Positions 1-8,075 of a stretch of 64,000 nucleotides of DNA are shown piece by piece (positions within the stretch are counted from its first letter, which is position 1; each line of letters begins with the position of its first letter). The stretch comes from Methylovulum sp. Its GTDB lineage: Bacteria; Pseudomonadota; Gammaproteobacteria; Methylococcales; Methylomonadaceae. The notes under the pieces are model-generated. The model worked only from the letters and a program-made list of their open reading frames with translations, searched no databases and was not told the DNA's origin. The translations under genes were made by a program, and so were the position numbers. The DNA lies in contig JAQTQZ010000010.1 of the NCBI GenBank assembly GCA_028712695.1, positions 55,055 through 119,054 on the forward strand. Direction: 5' to 3'.

Positions 1-549
1 GCGCAATACTGGACGGCAAACGCAGGGGTGACAGTGAACCTGCGGCTGACTGTTGCGCAAAACACGGTCGGAGCCGGTAAAGACACCCTGCGAAACTTCG
101 AAAATATTAGTGGCAGTGGTTTTAACGACACCTTAATTGGCAATGCCTTAAATAATATTTTGTTAGGCGGTGCGGGTAATGACACCTTAAATGGCAGCTT
201 GGGCAACGACAGGCTAAAGGGAGGCGCAGGGCAAGACACTTTTGTGTTCAATACCCCACTGGGTGTTAGCAACATAGACACTATCATTGACTTTAGCGTC
301 GCCGATGACACGATTAAACTGGATAACAGTATTTTTATCGCTTTAACTTCTACAGGTGTGTTGGCAGCCAATGCTTTTAAAGTCATCGGTAACGGAAATT
401 CGATAGATGACGATGACCACATCCTTTACAACACGGCTTCAGGCGGGTTGTTCTACGATGCCGATGGTAGCGGCGTATCCACTTCGGTACAGATTGGGAT
501 TATCGGCAAAGGGCTGGCTGTCACGCAAGCGGATTTCATGGTGGTTTAA
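1..549 (+). CDS. RTX-type secreted protein, C-terminal part (5' truncated)
   Basis: The reading frame is open from base 1, so the gene begins outside the window and only its last 182 codons are seen. The protein has glycine- and aspartate-rich nonapeptide repeats ([28 protein letters not shown]), which bind calcium in RTX exoproteins. They are followed by a beta-rich tail ending in DFMVV. This matches the C-terminus of RTX toxins, proteases and adhesins exported by type I secretion, where the uncleaved signal lies in the last ~60 residues. The catalytic or adhesive part is missing, so its activity cannot be named. No ABC exporter or membrane fusion gene is visible here. Family assignment is firm; function is unknown. 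Confidence 0.85.
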   Translation, partial: AQYWTANAGVTVNLRLTVAQNTVGAGKDTLRNFENISGSGFNDTLIGNALNNILLGGAGNDTLNGSLGNDRLKGGAGQDTFVFNTPLGVSNIDTIIDFSVADDTIKLDNSIFIALTSTGVLAANAFKVIGNGNSIDDDDHILYNTASGGLFYDADGSGVSTSVQIGIIGKGLAVTQADFMVV

Positions 550-675
550 AAGCCAAACAAGGATACGGCACCTTGGGATGAGGAGTGCCGTTAGATTTGC
601 ATCCGTAGAGATAATGACCGGATGTTGGGCGTTATGATACGGATGGGGTGTATTCCGCAAACACTATAAAACTAA

Positions 676-1062
676 CTAATCTACCGATTTTTCTGTTGGC
701 ATGAGATACCACAAAACAAATGCGACAAGAAATAAAGCGGGCACATCACCCAACAGGTTTATCCGGTCGGTTTCATCAACAATGGCGTAATAGAACATGA
801 CGCCACCATGGACAATGTTTGACCAAACCGTAAACCATATCAGGCTGGCATTGGCTGACGGGTCTTTGGCTGCTTGATACAAGAATACCCCCAAGGTGGC
901 GTAAACGCCCATAATCATGTGCTCGTATTCAGGTTGTGCCGGTGTCCAGCCCCAACCCGCAGGCCATATCCACATCATCATTAACGGTACGCCGACGACA
1001 TAAATGACACCGATCACTTTTAACGCAGTTTTTAAATAAGCTAGCTTTTGTTCGGGCTGCAT
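676..1062 (-). CDS. Small four-helix membrane protein, possibly DUF6632-like
   Basis: A 128-residue protein with about four hydrophobic segments (around residues 11-30, 46-63, 73-92 and 106-121) and many tryptophans and methionines in the first half (MMMWIWPAGWGW). I recall a family of such small membrane proteins annotated DUF6632, but no function is known and the assignment is from memory. It is a single gene converging on the RTX gene, with no obvious partner. The ATG start is preceded on the minus strand by a weak purine-rich stretch (ctggagaaaatt). No catalytic residues can be pointed to. Confidence 0.6.
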   Translation of the reverse strand: MQPEQKLAYLKTALKVIGVIYVVGVPLMMMWIWPAGWGWTPAQPEYEHMIMGVYATLGVFLYQAAKDPSANASLIWFTVWSNIVHGGVMFYYAIVDETDRINLLGDVPALFLVAFVLWYLMPTEKSVD

Positions 1063-1397
1063 ACAATTTTCTCCAGATAGCGGTCAAGTTAAGTGCTAAT
1101 TTGTCATTGTAACTGGTTTCATAACGTTTTCAGTTCTTATAAGGAAGGTTTAAATTCCGTTTTATTTTCCATTCTTAACAAACAACTGTTTTATTTTTCT
1201 CGAATTAGACGTGATGATAAAACGGGTCAACCCCCAGGCAGCCTAATAACCCCATCAATCCGCGCTATCACGTCCAACACCAAGTCGCGTTTTTCGCGGG
1301 CGATGCGGTATGCTCGCGAATTTATTAGCATAATTAAAAGTACGCGATTAAAATCGCTGACTACCCCGCATACATTTAAACTAAGCCTAACTTAACT
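1063..1397. other. 335-bp intergenic region between divergent genes
   Basis: AT-rich spacer between the small membrane protein gene (minus) and the unknown two-gene unit (plus), so it should hold promoters for both. It contains an imperfect inverted repeat TTCGCGGG...CTCGCGAA near 1298-1320. On the minus strand a short ATG-to-TGA frame (1331 to 1227, 34 codons) has a protein-like composition and may be a gene remnant. A plus-strand frame of 100 codons across the region has no domain character and is not called. Confidence 0.5.
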
Positions 1398-2315
1398 ATG
1401 AAGCCTGAAACTGAACGCTTTCTCTACCAACTAAGCAGATCAAGCGAGGCTCAGAAAGCGGCTATTGCTGATAATTGCCGTTTTGATGAGCGTGTTGCAC
1501 CATTACGTTGGGATAAATTTGAGAACCGCTTGCTTGATCCGGCAAAACCGGATTGGGCAGATTGGAGTGAAGCGGACAAGTTAAATTATGAAGACAGCGT
1601 TACAGTGCTTAGCACCAGCATTCCTGACAGCTTTCTTGATCTTAACCAAACTGCTTGGCTTCAAGGCATAGCGACTAATCGTACAGTAGTGCGCTTGGAA
1701 CATTTGGAACGCTTACTAAGCAAAGAAAATTTGAGTTTTAACACCCTACAAGACCTACTTAACAGTAAGGATGTTGATGAGCAAAAGCGCTTAGAGTCGC
1801 TTATACAAAGTTGGAACAATGCGCGTGATGGTCGGCCCATGTTTGCCGCCTTTTATGACGAAGTTCAAGCTGAAGCCGATCACGACAACTGGCAACACCA
1901 ACTGCGTGACCGCTTGGGACTAGGGCATTATGGCTCTGATAAAGGCGTGACTATACCCGTTGCCTTGATGCGTTATTCCTTGGATGAAGTCGTCGCTCAC
2001 AAAGTCCCCAACGCTTTTGCCTTGCCTACCGTGCTTGATGGCGGTATGCACGAATTTTACTTCCCTGTGCCCAAATCGCATCCTTACGGCGCGACTTTGC
2101 ATCTTGCACCAGATCGGGCCGATACTCTGACTGCAGAAATGCTGCATTACCGCATCGACTACCAACCTAAACACCTCTGGAAAATAGCGATGATTACCCG
2201 TCCGCATAATGTCGAAGACAATAGTTTACGTGAGACGAGGGATTTGCATTTATTAGCCTTACAAGAGGCAACAGACCGTCCTGATTTTGGTGAAACGATG
2301 GAGGGTCGGAAATGA
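1398..2315 (+). CDS. Unrecognised cytoplasmic protein, first gene of a two-gene unit
   Basis: A 305-residue soluble protein with no signal peptide or membrane segment. I do not recognise the family. The first ~160 residues are rich in charged residues and look largely helical. The second half has a more beta-like stretch (GGMHEFYFPVPKSHPYG, around residues 215-231). No nucleotide-binding loop or catalytic signature stands out. Its stop overlaps the next start (ATGA at 2312-2315), which implies co-transcription and translational coupling with the TPR protein downstream, so the two probably act together. Base composition resembles the neighbours. It could be the effector or substrate-recognition partner of the TPR protein, but that is only inference. 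Confidence 0.75.
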   Translation: MKPETERFLYQLSRSSEAQKAAIADNCRFDERVAPLRWDKFENRLLDPAKPDWADWSEADKLNYEDSVTVLSTSIPDSFLDLNQTAWLQGIATNRTVVRLEHLERLLSKENLSFNTLQDLLNSKDVDEQKRLESLIQSWNNARDGRPMFAAFYDEVQAEADHDNWQHQLRDRLGLGHYGSDKGVTIPVALMRYSLDEVVAHKVPNAFALPTVLDGGMHEFYFPVPKSHPYGATLHLAPDRADTLTAEMLHYRIDYQPKHLWKIAMITRPHNVEDNSLRETRDLHLLALQEATDRPDFGETMEGRK

Positions 2316-4657
2316 ATAAGTGGTACACCGATTTCCTCAACAATCCAAACCAAGCGATCACAGATTTATTTAGCGGCAGAGCCGGTTTAGGTTCAAGTTT
2401 GCGCTTAGATATTCCAGAGCTGTTATATCAGGAGTTTCCCGATACACCAGAATTCACCGAGCCACGGCAACTGCTCGATCATGCCTTGTTGCATTGGCTA
2501 AACACCATGCGCAGTGACTATGCCGCACAAGTAAGACGCTTAGGTTACGGCATATACAGCAAACGGCTGTGTGACGCGCTCACTAGCATACAGTTACTGG
2601 ATTTGCCGATCACAACCTATCACCTGCGAGAAACTGCAAGCAGTTGGCTCAACTGGCTGGCTCCTTTGCGCCTGGCTCCCGAACGCGACCCCGCGTTGGA
2701 ATACTGGCGCGTATTGACGCATCGGCAAGACCAACATGCCAGCCCGGCGCCGTGGCTACAGTTGGCTGACGACCCGCGCCCCGAGTATCTGAGCGTTGCA
2801 TTAGTCGGCTTACAACGCCTGCCCAATGGTCACGATGCGCGGCGTAATCAACAAACGCAATTATTTGCGTTGTTGCAGCATGCAGTATTATTGCCCGATA
2901 GCGGAAAAGCCTGCCAATTTTTTAACCAACACTTTGCGGCCTTGCGAGCCACTTATCCCGCCGCGCCGGATCATTGGCAAATGCTGTTGGAAACAGTCAT
3001 TCGAGGTTTTAAGGTGCAAACGGCTATTGCCAGAGACTTGCTGGAAAATTTACAGCAACCGGCTAAACCACAACGTGCCACGTCCCCGATTTTTGCTCAG
3101 CCAGCCGATAAAGCCGAAACTGATACGTTGTTAGACGACATCAAGACATCGCGCCATTCTGCCGAGGCTTTGGCGCAGCGCCTATTCACGACGTTGGAGA
3201 AGAATTACGCCTACAGTCAAGCCACAGGCGACAGCTATTTTTTTGTCACTACGCTTAGTAACTTAGGGGAGCGCCTATTAAAACGACATAAACTGTCGGC
3301 GGCAGCCCTGAATCGTTTGCAATTGATGGTTGAGCGCGGTTTAAGCCTGCAACCTATGAATCAGTTTGTCTGGATGTTATGGGCAAACTGCTTGGCGCAT
3401 TCGGGACACAGCGATGCCCAACAGTGGGTATTACGAGAGGCTGTGCGATTATTTCCTAATAATGAAGCGTCGTTCGTAGAACTGGCACGGTTGTTAATGC
3501 GGCAAGGCAACGACCAGGAAGCCGAACGCTGGTTGCGGGATGTAGTTGAACGTAGTCCTAATAATGAACCGTCCCGCGTGGAACTGGCGCGGCTGTTAAT
3601 GCGGCAAGGCAACGATCAAGAAGCCGAACACTGGTTGCGGGAAGCGGCTGAACGTAATCCTAATGCTGAACCGTCCCGCGTGGAACTGGCGCGGCTGTTA
3701 ATGCGGCAAGGCAACGATCAAGAAGCCGAACGCTGGTTGCGGGATGTGGTTGAGCGTAGTCCTAATAATGAACCGTCCCGCGTGGAACTGGCGCGGCTGT
3801 TAATGCGGCAAGGTAACGATCAAGAAGCCGAACGCTGGTTGCGGGATGTGGTTGAACGTAGTCCCAATAATGAACCATCCCGCGTAGTCTTAGCCAAACT
3901 TTGGGTTAAACAAGGTAAAACGCCAGAAGCAGAAGGCTTGTTGACGAAATTTTTAGACCGTTATCCGCAAAACAACCAAGCACAGAAGTTGTTAAAGACG
4001 ATCAAAAATGGCAGCATTGATTTGTCATCTTGGCTTGATTTTGACGCTGATGACGGCATTGACCATGAAATACAAAGCGCGTCAAAACTCAGCCACAACC
4101 AACAAGCCAGTGATAGCTCTGTACCAAGCATCGCGGACAATGATCAACCTAGCCTTACTCAGTCTAAAACCATGTCCGATTTATTAAGCGAATTACAACG
4201 CCGCGCCCGGTTGCAAAGTGAATTTAACCAAGCGCGAAGCTTATCTGCCGATACGGATTACATTCTCCAAGAAGCAGAAAAAGGCGATGCTTTAGCGTGT
4301 TTTTATCAGCAATGGCTGAAATCCGATGAAGCTTTAAATCTGCCCCCCCACGCTTGGGCAGCACACGCCTGTCGCTTATACCAAACGCGCGCACCTGAAA
4401 CAGACTGGCAACAACTCAACCAAACTTTTCCGGAACACCGTTTGGCGAATCGTTATTTGCACTTGCAGACAGTAGAAGACGAAAATGAAACCGCTGCTCT
4501 ACTGAAAAAACTATCTAGCGATGCAAACGCGTTAACACCGCTGCAACAATTCATCTATCAAGCCTTAGAAGCAGACAATCCGCCTGACCATGACAACTTG
4601 GCCCTAGCCGTGCTCGCCAGCGACGCCGCCAGTGCACCTCAGATTGTTAGTTGTTAA
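2312..4657 (+). CDS. TPR-repeat protein with near-identical tandem repeats
   Basis: A 781-residue protein with no signal peptide. Residues 1-385 are helical and unrecognised. Residues 386-555 form at least five consecutive 34-residue tetratricopeptide units (ELARLLMRQGNDQEAERWLR core). After them come a low-complexity linker (about 570-620) and a helical tail to the end. TPR solenoids bind protein partners, so a scaffold role for the preceding 305-residue protein is plausible given the ATGA overlap. The repeats are almost identical at DNA level, a sign of recent duplication or gene conversion. The TPR assignment is firm; the biological role is unknown. Confidence 0.8.
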   Translation: MNKWYTDFLNNPNQAITDLFSGRAGLGSSLRLDIPELLYQEFPDTPEFTEPRQLLDHALLHWLNTMRSDYAAQVRRLGYGIYSKRLCDALTSIQLLDLPITTYHLRETASSWLNWLAPLRLAPERDPALEYWRVLTHRQDQHASPAPWLQLADDPRPEYLSVALVGLQRLPNGHDARRNQQTQLFALLQHAVLLPDSGKACQFFNQHFAALRATYPAAPDHWQMLLETVIRGFKVQTAIARDLLENLQQPAKPQRATSPIFAQPADKAETDTLLDDIKTSRHSAEALAQRLFTTLEKNYAYSQATGDSYFFVTTLSNLGERLLKRHKLSAAALNRLQLMVERGLSLQPMNQFVWMLWANCLAHSGHSDAQQWVLREAVRLFPNNEASFVELARLLMRQGNDQEAERWLRDVVERSPNNEPSRVELARLLMRQGNDQEAEHWLREAAERNPNAEPSRVELARLLMRQGNDQEAERWLRDVVERSPNNEPSRVELARLLMRQGNDQEAERWLRDVVERSPNNEPSRVVLAKLWVKQGKTPEAEGLLTKFLDRYPQNNQAQKLLKTIKNGSIDLSSWLDFDADDGIDHEIQSASKLSHNQQASDSSVPSIADNDQPSLTQSKTMSDLLSELQRRARLQSEFNQARSLSADTDYILQEAEKGDALACFYQQWLKSDEALNLPPHAWAAHACRLYQTRAPETDWQQLNQTFPEHRLANRYLHLQTVEDENETAALLKKLSSDANALTPLQQFIYQALEADNPPDHDNLALAVLASDAASAPQIVSC
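3467..3976 (+). repeat. Tandem 102-bp coding repeats (TPR units)
   Basis: Units start at 3467, 3569, 3671, 3773 and 3875, exactly 102 bp apart (34 codons). The units starting at 3569, 3671 and 3773 are nearly identical in DNA, including third codon positions. The first is slightly diverged and the fifth decays after about 30 bp. Such an array is expected to vary in copy number by slippage or recombination without breaking the frame. Confidence 0.9.
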
Positions 4658-5160
4658 CTACTGATGTTGCGCACCTATTTTTTAAAATCAATGAGTTACA
4701 GCTTTTTGAATTCGCTACAGCCATTAGTGCTTCTGAACGCCCGTGTATTGTCAGTTATCAAGTTGTACCAAATCAGTTTGAAATTCCGCACTCAGCTTTG
4801 AATCTATCAGCGAAACAGGTTTATCCAAGTAGGCGTATTAGTTGATCCGTAATGCTTTGGGTGCTTATGGATGGATGTGTTGAAACGTTAAAGACGGCGT
4901 TTCAAATCCCATTCCGTTATCCTTCTTGCTATAACAACAAAACTGTTGCGCAACAGTTTTGTTGCGTAGTTTTTGGTGTCACTTACAGAATCGAGCTACT
5001 TTCCAAGCAAACAAGATCCGCCAAACTCCCCACATCCCAACATTTTCCCTTCGGAGAAGGTGTTTTTGCATGTGCGTAGATATACTTTAAACGGTCTAGT
5101 TTTCGGTTTTTTGTGTAGGGTACGCTGCAAAAGCTGAAAATATACCTAGGCTAATGGCGA
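4658..5160. other. 503-bp gene-poor region with a perfect palindrome
   Basis: Lies between the TPR gene (plus) and the MASE3 kinase gene (minus), both ending here. Two short plus-strand frames (4651-4845, 4852-5079) lack domain character and ribosome sites and are not called. The region holds the spacerless palindrome at 4935-4964 and one half-copy of the dispersed repeat TGTAGGGTACGC at 5114-5125. Confidence 0.6.
4935..4964. terminator. Perfect 30-bp palindrome, possible bidirectional terminator
   Basis: Two 15-base arms (CAACAAAACTGTTGC and its exact complement) meet with no spacer. In RNA this folds into a hairpin with a minimal loop. A run of five T follows about eight bases downstream on the plus strand. 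It sits between two converging genes, which suits a bidirectional terminator. A protein-binding or REP-like role is also possible. Confidence 0.45.
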
Positions 5161-7980
5161 TTACGGCCTCCGCACATGCTTTAGTATGGTGGCAACCAAC
5201 GCATCGATGGAGATGGGTTTGGCTAAATGGTCAACCATACCGGCGGCTAGGCAGTCGGTTTTGTCTTCGGCAAAGGCGTTGGCGGTTTGTCCGACGATGG
5301 GCATATCGGGGGCAAATTCCAAAATAAGGCGGGTGGCCTGATAGCCGTCCATTTGCGGCATTTGCACATCCATAAGTATCAGGTCGTAGTGTCCGGCACC
5401 ATCCGTCAGAACCCGCTCAACAGCGGTTTTGCCGTTATCGACCATGACAATATTGGCGCCTTCGGTGCTTAGCATGTCGCTTAACACGGCTTGGTTAACC
5501 TCATTGTCTTCGGCAACCAGGATGGACAGTCCGGCCAGCCGTTGCTTGGACGGGGGCTTTTGCGGGATAGCTTCTTCGGCTAGCTGCAGGGGGTCGACGG
5601 CTTGGTAAGGCAGGCGGATTGTGAATTCGCTGCCAATGCCCATTGTGCTGCTGACGTGAATTTCACCACCCATCATTTCCACTATGCGGCGGGTGATAAC
5701 GAGTCCTAGGCCTGTCCCGCCGTACTTTCGCGTAGTGCTGCTATCGGCCTGTTCAAACGCATTGAACAGGCGGGTTAGCTGTTCCTGTTCCATGCCTATA
5801 CCGGTGTCACTTACTTGAAACAGCAAGAATCCGCCTTCTTTTGCCAACGACAAGGTGATGTTGCCTTGCTCGGTAAATTTGATGGCGTTAGCGAGCAAAT
5901 TCATCAGGATTTGTTTGATCCGTAAAGGGTCGCCCAAGCAGGTGAGAGGCAGGTCATTGGCTTTTTTTACCTTCAACATGAGCCCCTTGGTTTGGATGGG
6001 CTCTTTAAACACGTCGACGATTTCTTTGGTTATGTCGATAAGTTTGACGGGGATGTTTTCCAAATGGAGCTTGCCAGCCTCAAGCTTCGATAAATCCAAA
6101 ATATCATTGATAATGCCCTGCAATAATTTGCCGGAAGTGATGATTTTGGCAAAAGTGTCCCTAGCTTTGTCATGCCCGGTACTGTCCCGGTAGCCGATTT
6201 CGGCAAAACCGAGCACACCGTTTAGCGGGGTGCGGATTTCGTGGCTCATGTTGGCAAGAAACTCCGCTTTGGCGCGGGCCAAGTGTTCCGCTTCGGCTAG
6301 GGCTTTTTCGCGGGCGGCAGCCAGCATTTTTTGCTGGCGGATGTCGATAAAGCTCACCACCGCGCCAATAATCCGGCTATCTTTAAACATGGCTTGCGTG
6401 GCAGTCGCCACCGGCAATGGCGAGCCGTCAGCCCGCCAGAACAAATCATCATCGTTACGGACGGCTCGCCCCGAGCGCAGGGCGGACAGCAACGGGCAGG
6501 TTTCGGGCAGACAAGGCGAGCCATTGGCGAGGGTATGATGTACGGCGGCATGCACCGGCTTGCCGATTAGGGCTTCCGCCGTATAACCCAGCAGCTGTGC
6601 CCCCGCTGGATTGATAAAGATGAATGTGCCGTCTTCGCCGATGCCGTATAGGCCATTGGCATTGGCTTCCAGTAGCAAACGGCTGCGTTCCTCTAATTCA
6701 CGCAAGGCTTCCGTGCGTTCGGCCACCAGGTCTTCCAGATGTGCCCGGTAGTTTTCCAGTTCCAGCATTTCCTGTCTGTGCTGGGTGATGTCATCATAAA
6801 TGCCAAGTATCCCTACTGTCTGTTGATGCAGGTCATAAATTGGCACTTTGGACGTGCGTAGCCATATCTGCTTGCCGTCAGGCGTGGTCTGCGGCTCTTC
6901 AAAGCCCAGTTTGGGTTCGTTGGTGGACATGACCCGCCGGTCGTCGCTTTGATACAGGCTGGCTTGGTCTTGCCAGCTTAATTGCGTGTCATCTTTGCCG
7001 ATCAGGTCTTGGGCTGAGGCCAAGCCCGCGTCGTGGGCAAACAGCGTGTTGCAACCCAAGTAGCGCAACGCGGGGTCTTTCCAAAAAACCCGGATAGGAA
7101 CAGAATCAATGATGACTTGCAGTAGGTTTTTTGCTTCATAAAGCCGCCGATAAGGCTCCCTGACTGCGTCAATAAAAATGCTTTTGTAAATAAAGCCATA
7201 CGCAACCACTTTATAAATATGCCCCAGCAAATTATAAATATCGGCAACATCGGCATATAGCGTAAAAAAGCCTTCGCTCATCGCCGTGATGGACGCCGCA
7301 GCAAATAAACCGACGACATCATAAGTTTGGGTCGCACGCATTTTATACAGAAAACCCATAGCCGCGATGCCATAAAGCGCAATCAGCACATATTCGCAGT
7401 GGATCTTGAAGGGTGTCAATCCGGTTCCAGGTATAAAGGTTCGCGGCAGCCATTGGTTATGCAGCAACCCTAACCAAGCCAGCAGCGCAACCAACAGCAG
7501 CACGATTGCCAGCAGCAGCCAGCGTAATACCGGGCTATGCGTCTGACGGCATCCCCCCACCGATATGGATAGTAAACCTAATGCCGCCAGCAAACGCGCT
7601 TCTAGCCAGAAATTGATTGTCTTTTCAATGTTGCTGGCGGTGATAAAGGCGGGCATATCCCGAAACGACACCACATGCAGAAAGTCGAGCAGCGCCACAC
7701 CCAGAAAAACACAGGCCAGCAAGGTAAAGCGGTCAGCCCGCTGTTGGTCATAGGTGCTCCAGCCTACGGCAAACACGCAAGCGGATGTGACGATGGCAAT
7801 CGTTTCCAGCAGCGTGTGCAAGGTCGCATAACCGGTGATGGCTTGCTGCGGATAGGCGTTGATTAAAAACCAGGCAAGCATCTGGAATACCGCCAAGCAC
7901 AGCAGCACCCACAAGGTGGTCCGTAATGCCCGGCGATAATTAGGATGCGGCCTGATAGGCGTGGTGATAATCGATAGCAT
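5161..7980 (-). CDS. MASE3 hybrid sensor histidine kinase with receiver domain
   Basis: A 939-residue membrane sensor. Residues ~20-270 carry about seven hydrophobic segments with the MASE3 pattern (HTLLETIAIV, LLDFLHVVSF). Two PAS-type domains follow at ~285-405 and ~435-550. The kinase core has the phospho-acceptor His580 ([12 protein letters not shown]), an ATP-binding domain with N-box around residue 698 (LLANAIKFT), and G-boxes DTGIGM and GGTGLGL. A receiver domain spans ~818-935 with Asp871 (LILMDVQMP) and a lysine in LAKPI. The receiver therefore keeps the phosphorylation residues, although GQTAN replaces the usual MTAN. It is last in a minus-strand signalling block, 95 bp after the previous kinase gene. 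The MASE3 ligand is unknown. Confidence 0.92.
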   Translation of the reverse strand: MLSIITTPIRPHPNYRRALRTTLWVLLCLAVFQMLAWFLINAYPQQAITGYATLHTLLETIAIVTSACVFAVGWSTYDQQRADRFTLLACVFLGVALLDFLHVVSFRDMPAFITASNIEKTINFWLEARLLAALGLLSISVGGCRQTHSPVLRWLLLAIVLLLVALLAWLGLLHNQWLPRTFIPGTGLTPFKIHCEYVLIALYGIAAMGFLYKMRATQTYDVVGLFAAASITAMSEGFFTLYADVADIYNLLGHIYKVVAYGFIYKSIFIDAVREPYRRLYEAKNLLQVIIDSVPIRVFWKDPALRYLGCNTLFAHDAGLASAQDLIGKDDTQLSWQDQASLYQSDDRRVMSTNEPKLGFEEPQTTPDGKQIWLRTSKVPIYDLHQQTVGILGIYDDITQHRQEMLELENYRAHLEDLVAERTEALRELEERSRLLLEANANGLYGIGEDGTFIFINPAGAQLLGYTAEALIGKPVHAAVHHTLANGSPCLPETCPLLSALRSGRAVRNDDDLFWRADGSPLPVATATQAMFKDSRIIGAVVSFIDIRQQKMLAAAREKALAEAEHLARAKAEFLANMSHEIRTPLNGVLGFAEIGYRDSTGHDKARDTFAKIITSGKLLQGIINDILDLSKLEAGKLHLENIPVKLIDITKEIVDVFKEPIQTKGLMLKVKKANDLPLTCLGDPLRIKQILMNLLANAIKFTEQGNITLSLAKEGGFLLFQVSDTGIGMEQEQLTRLFNAFEQADSSTTRKYGGTGLGLVITRRIVEMMGGEIHVSSTMGIGSEFTIRLPYQAVDPLQLAEEAIPQKPPSKQRLAGLSILVAEDNEVNQAVLSDMLSTEGANIVMVDNGKTAVERVLTDGAGHYDLILMDVQMPQMDGYQATRLILEFAPDMPIVGQTANAFAEDKTDCLAAGMVDHLAKPISIDALVATILKHVRRP

Positions 7981-8075
7981 GGTTTTTCAAGGCCATAGGT
8001 GTTTATGCTGTGTGCAACGTAGGGAATAGCCAACGGACGCGGAGGGCTACGCAGTGCGGTGTTGCCGTGCCAACG

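Noticed and set aside
1093..1395. Plus-strand open frame of 100 codons before the two-gene unit
   Set aside because: No ribosome site, odd composition, covers the expected divergent promoter region and shows no domain pattern.
3467..3976. Regular 102-bp repeats considered as a CRISPR-like array
   Set aside because: Units are contiguous with no spacers and encode TPR helices in frame.
4651..5079. Two short plus-strand frames after the TPR gene
   Set aside because: The second contains the perfect palindrome and neither has a start signal or family likeness.
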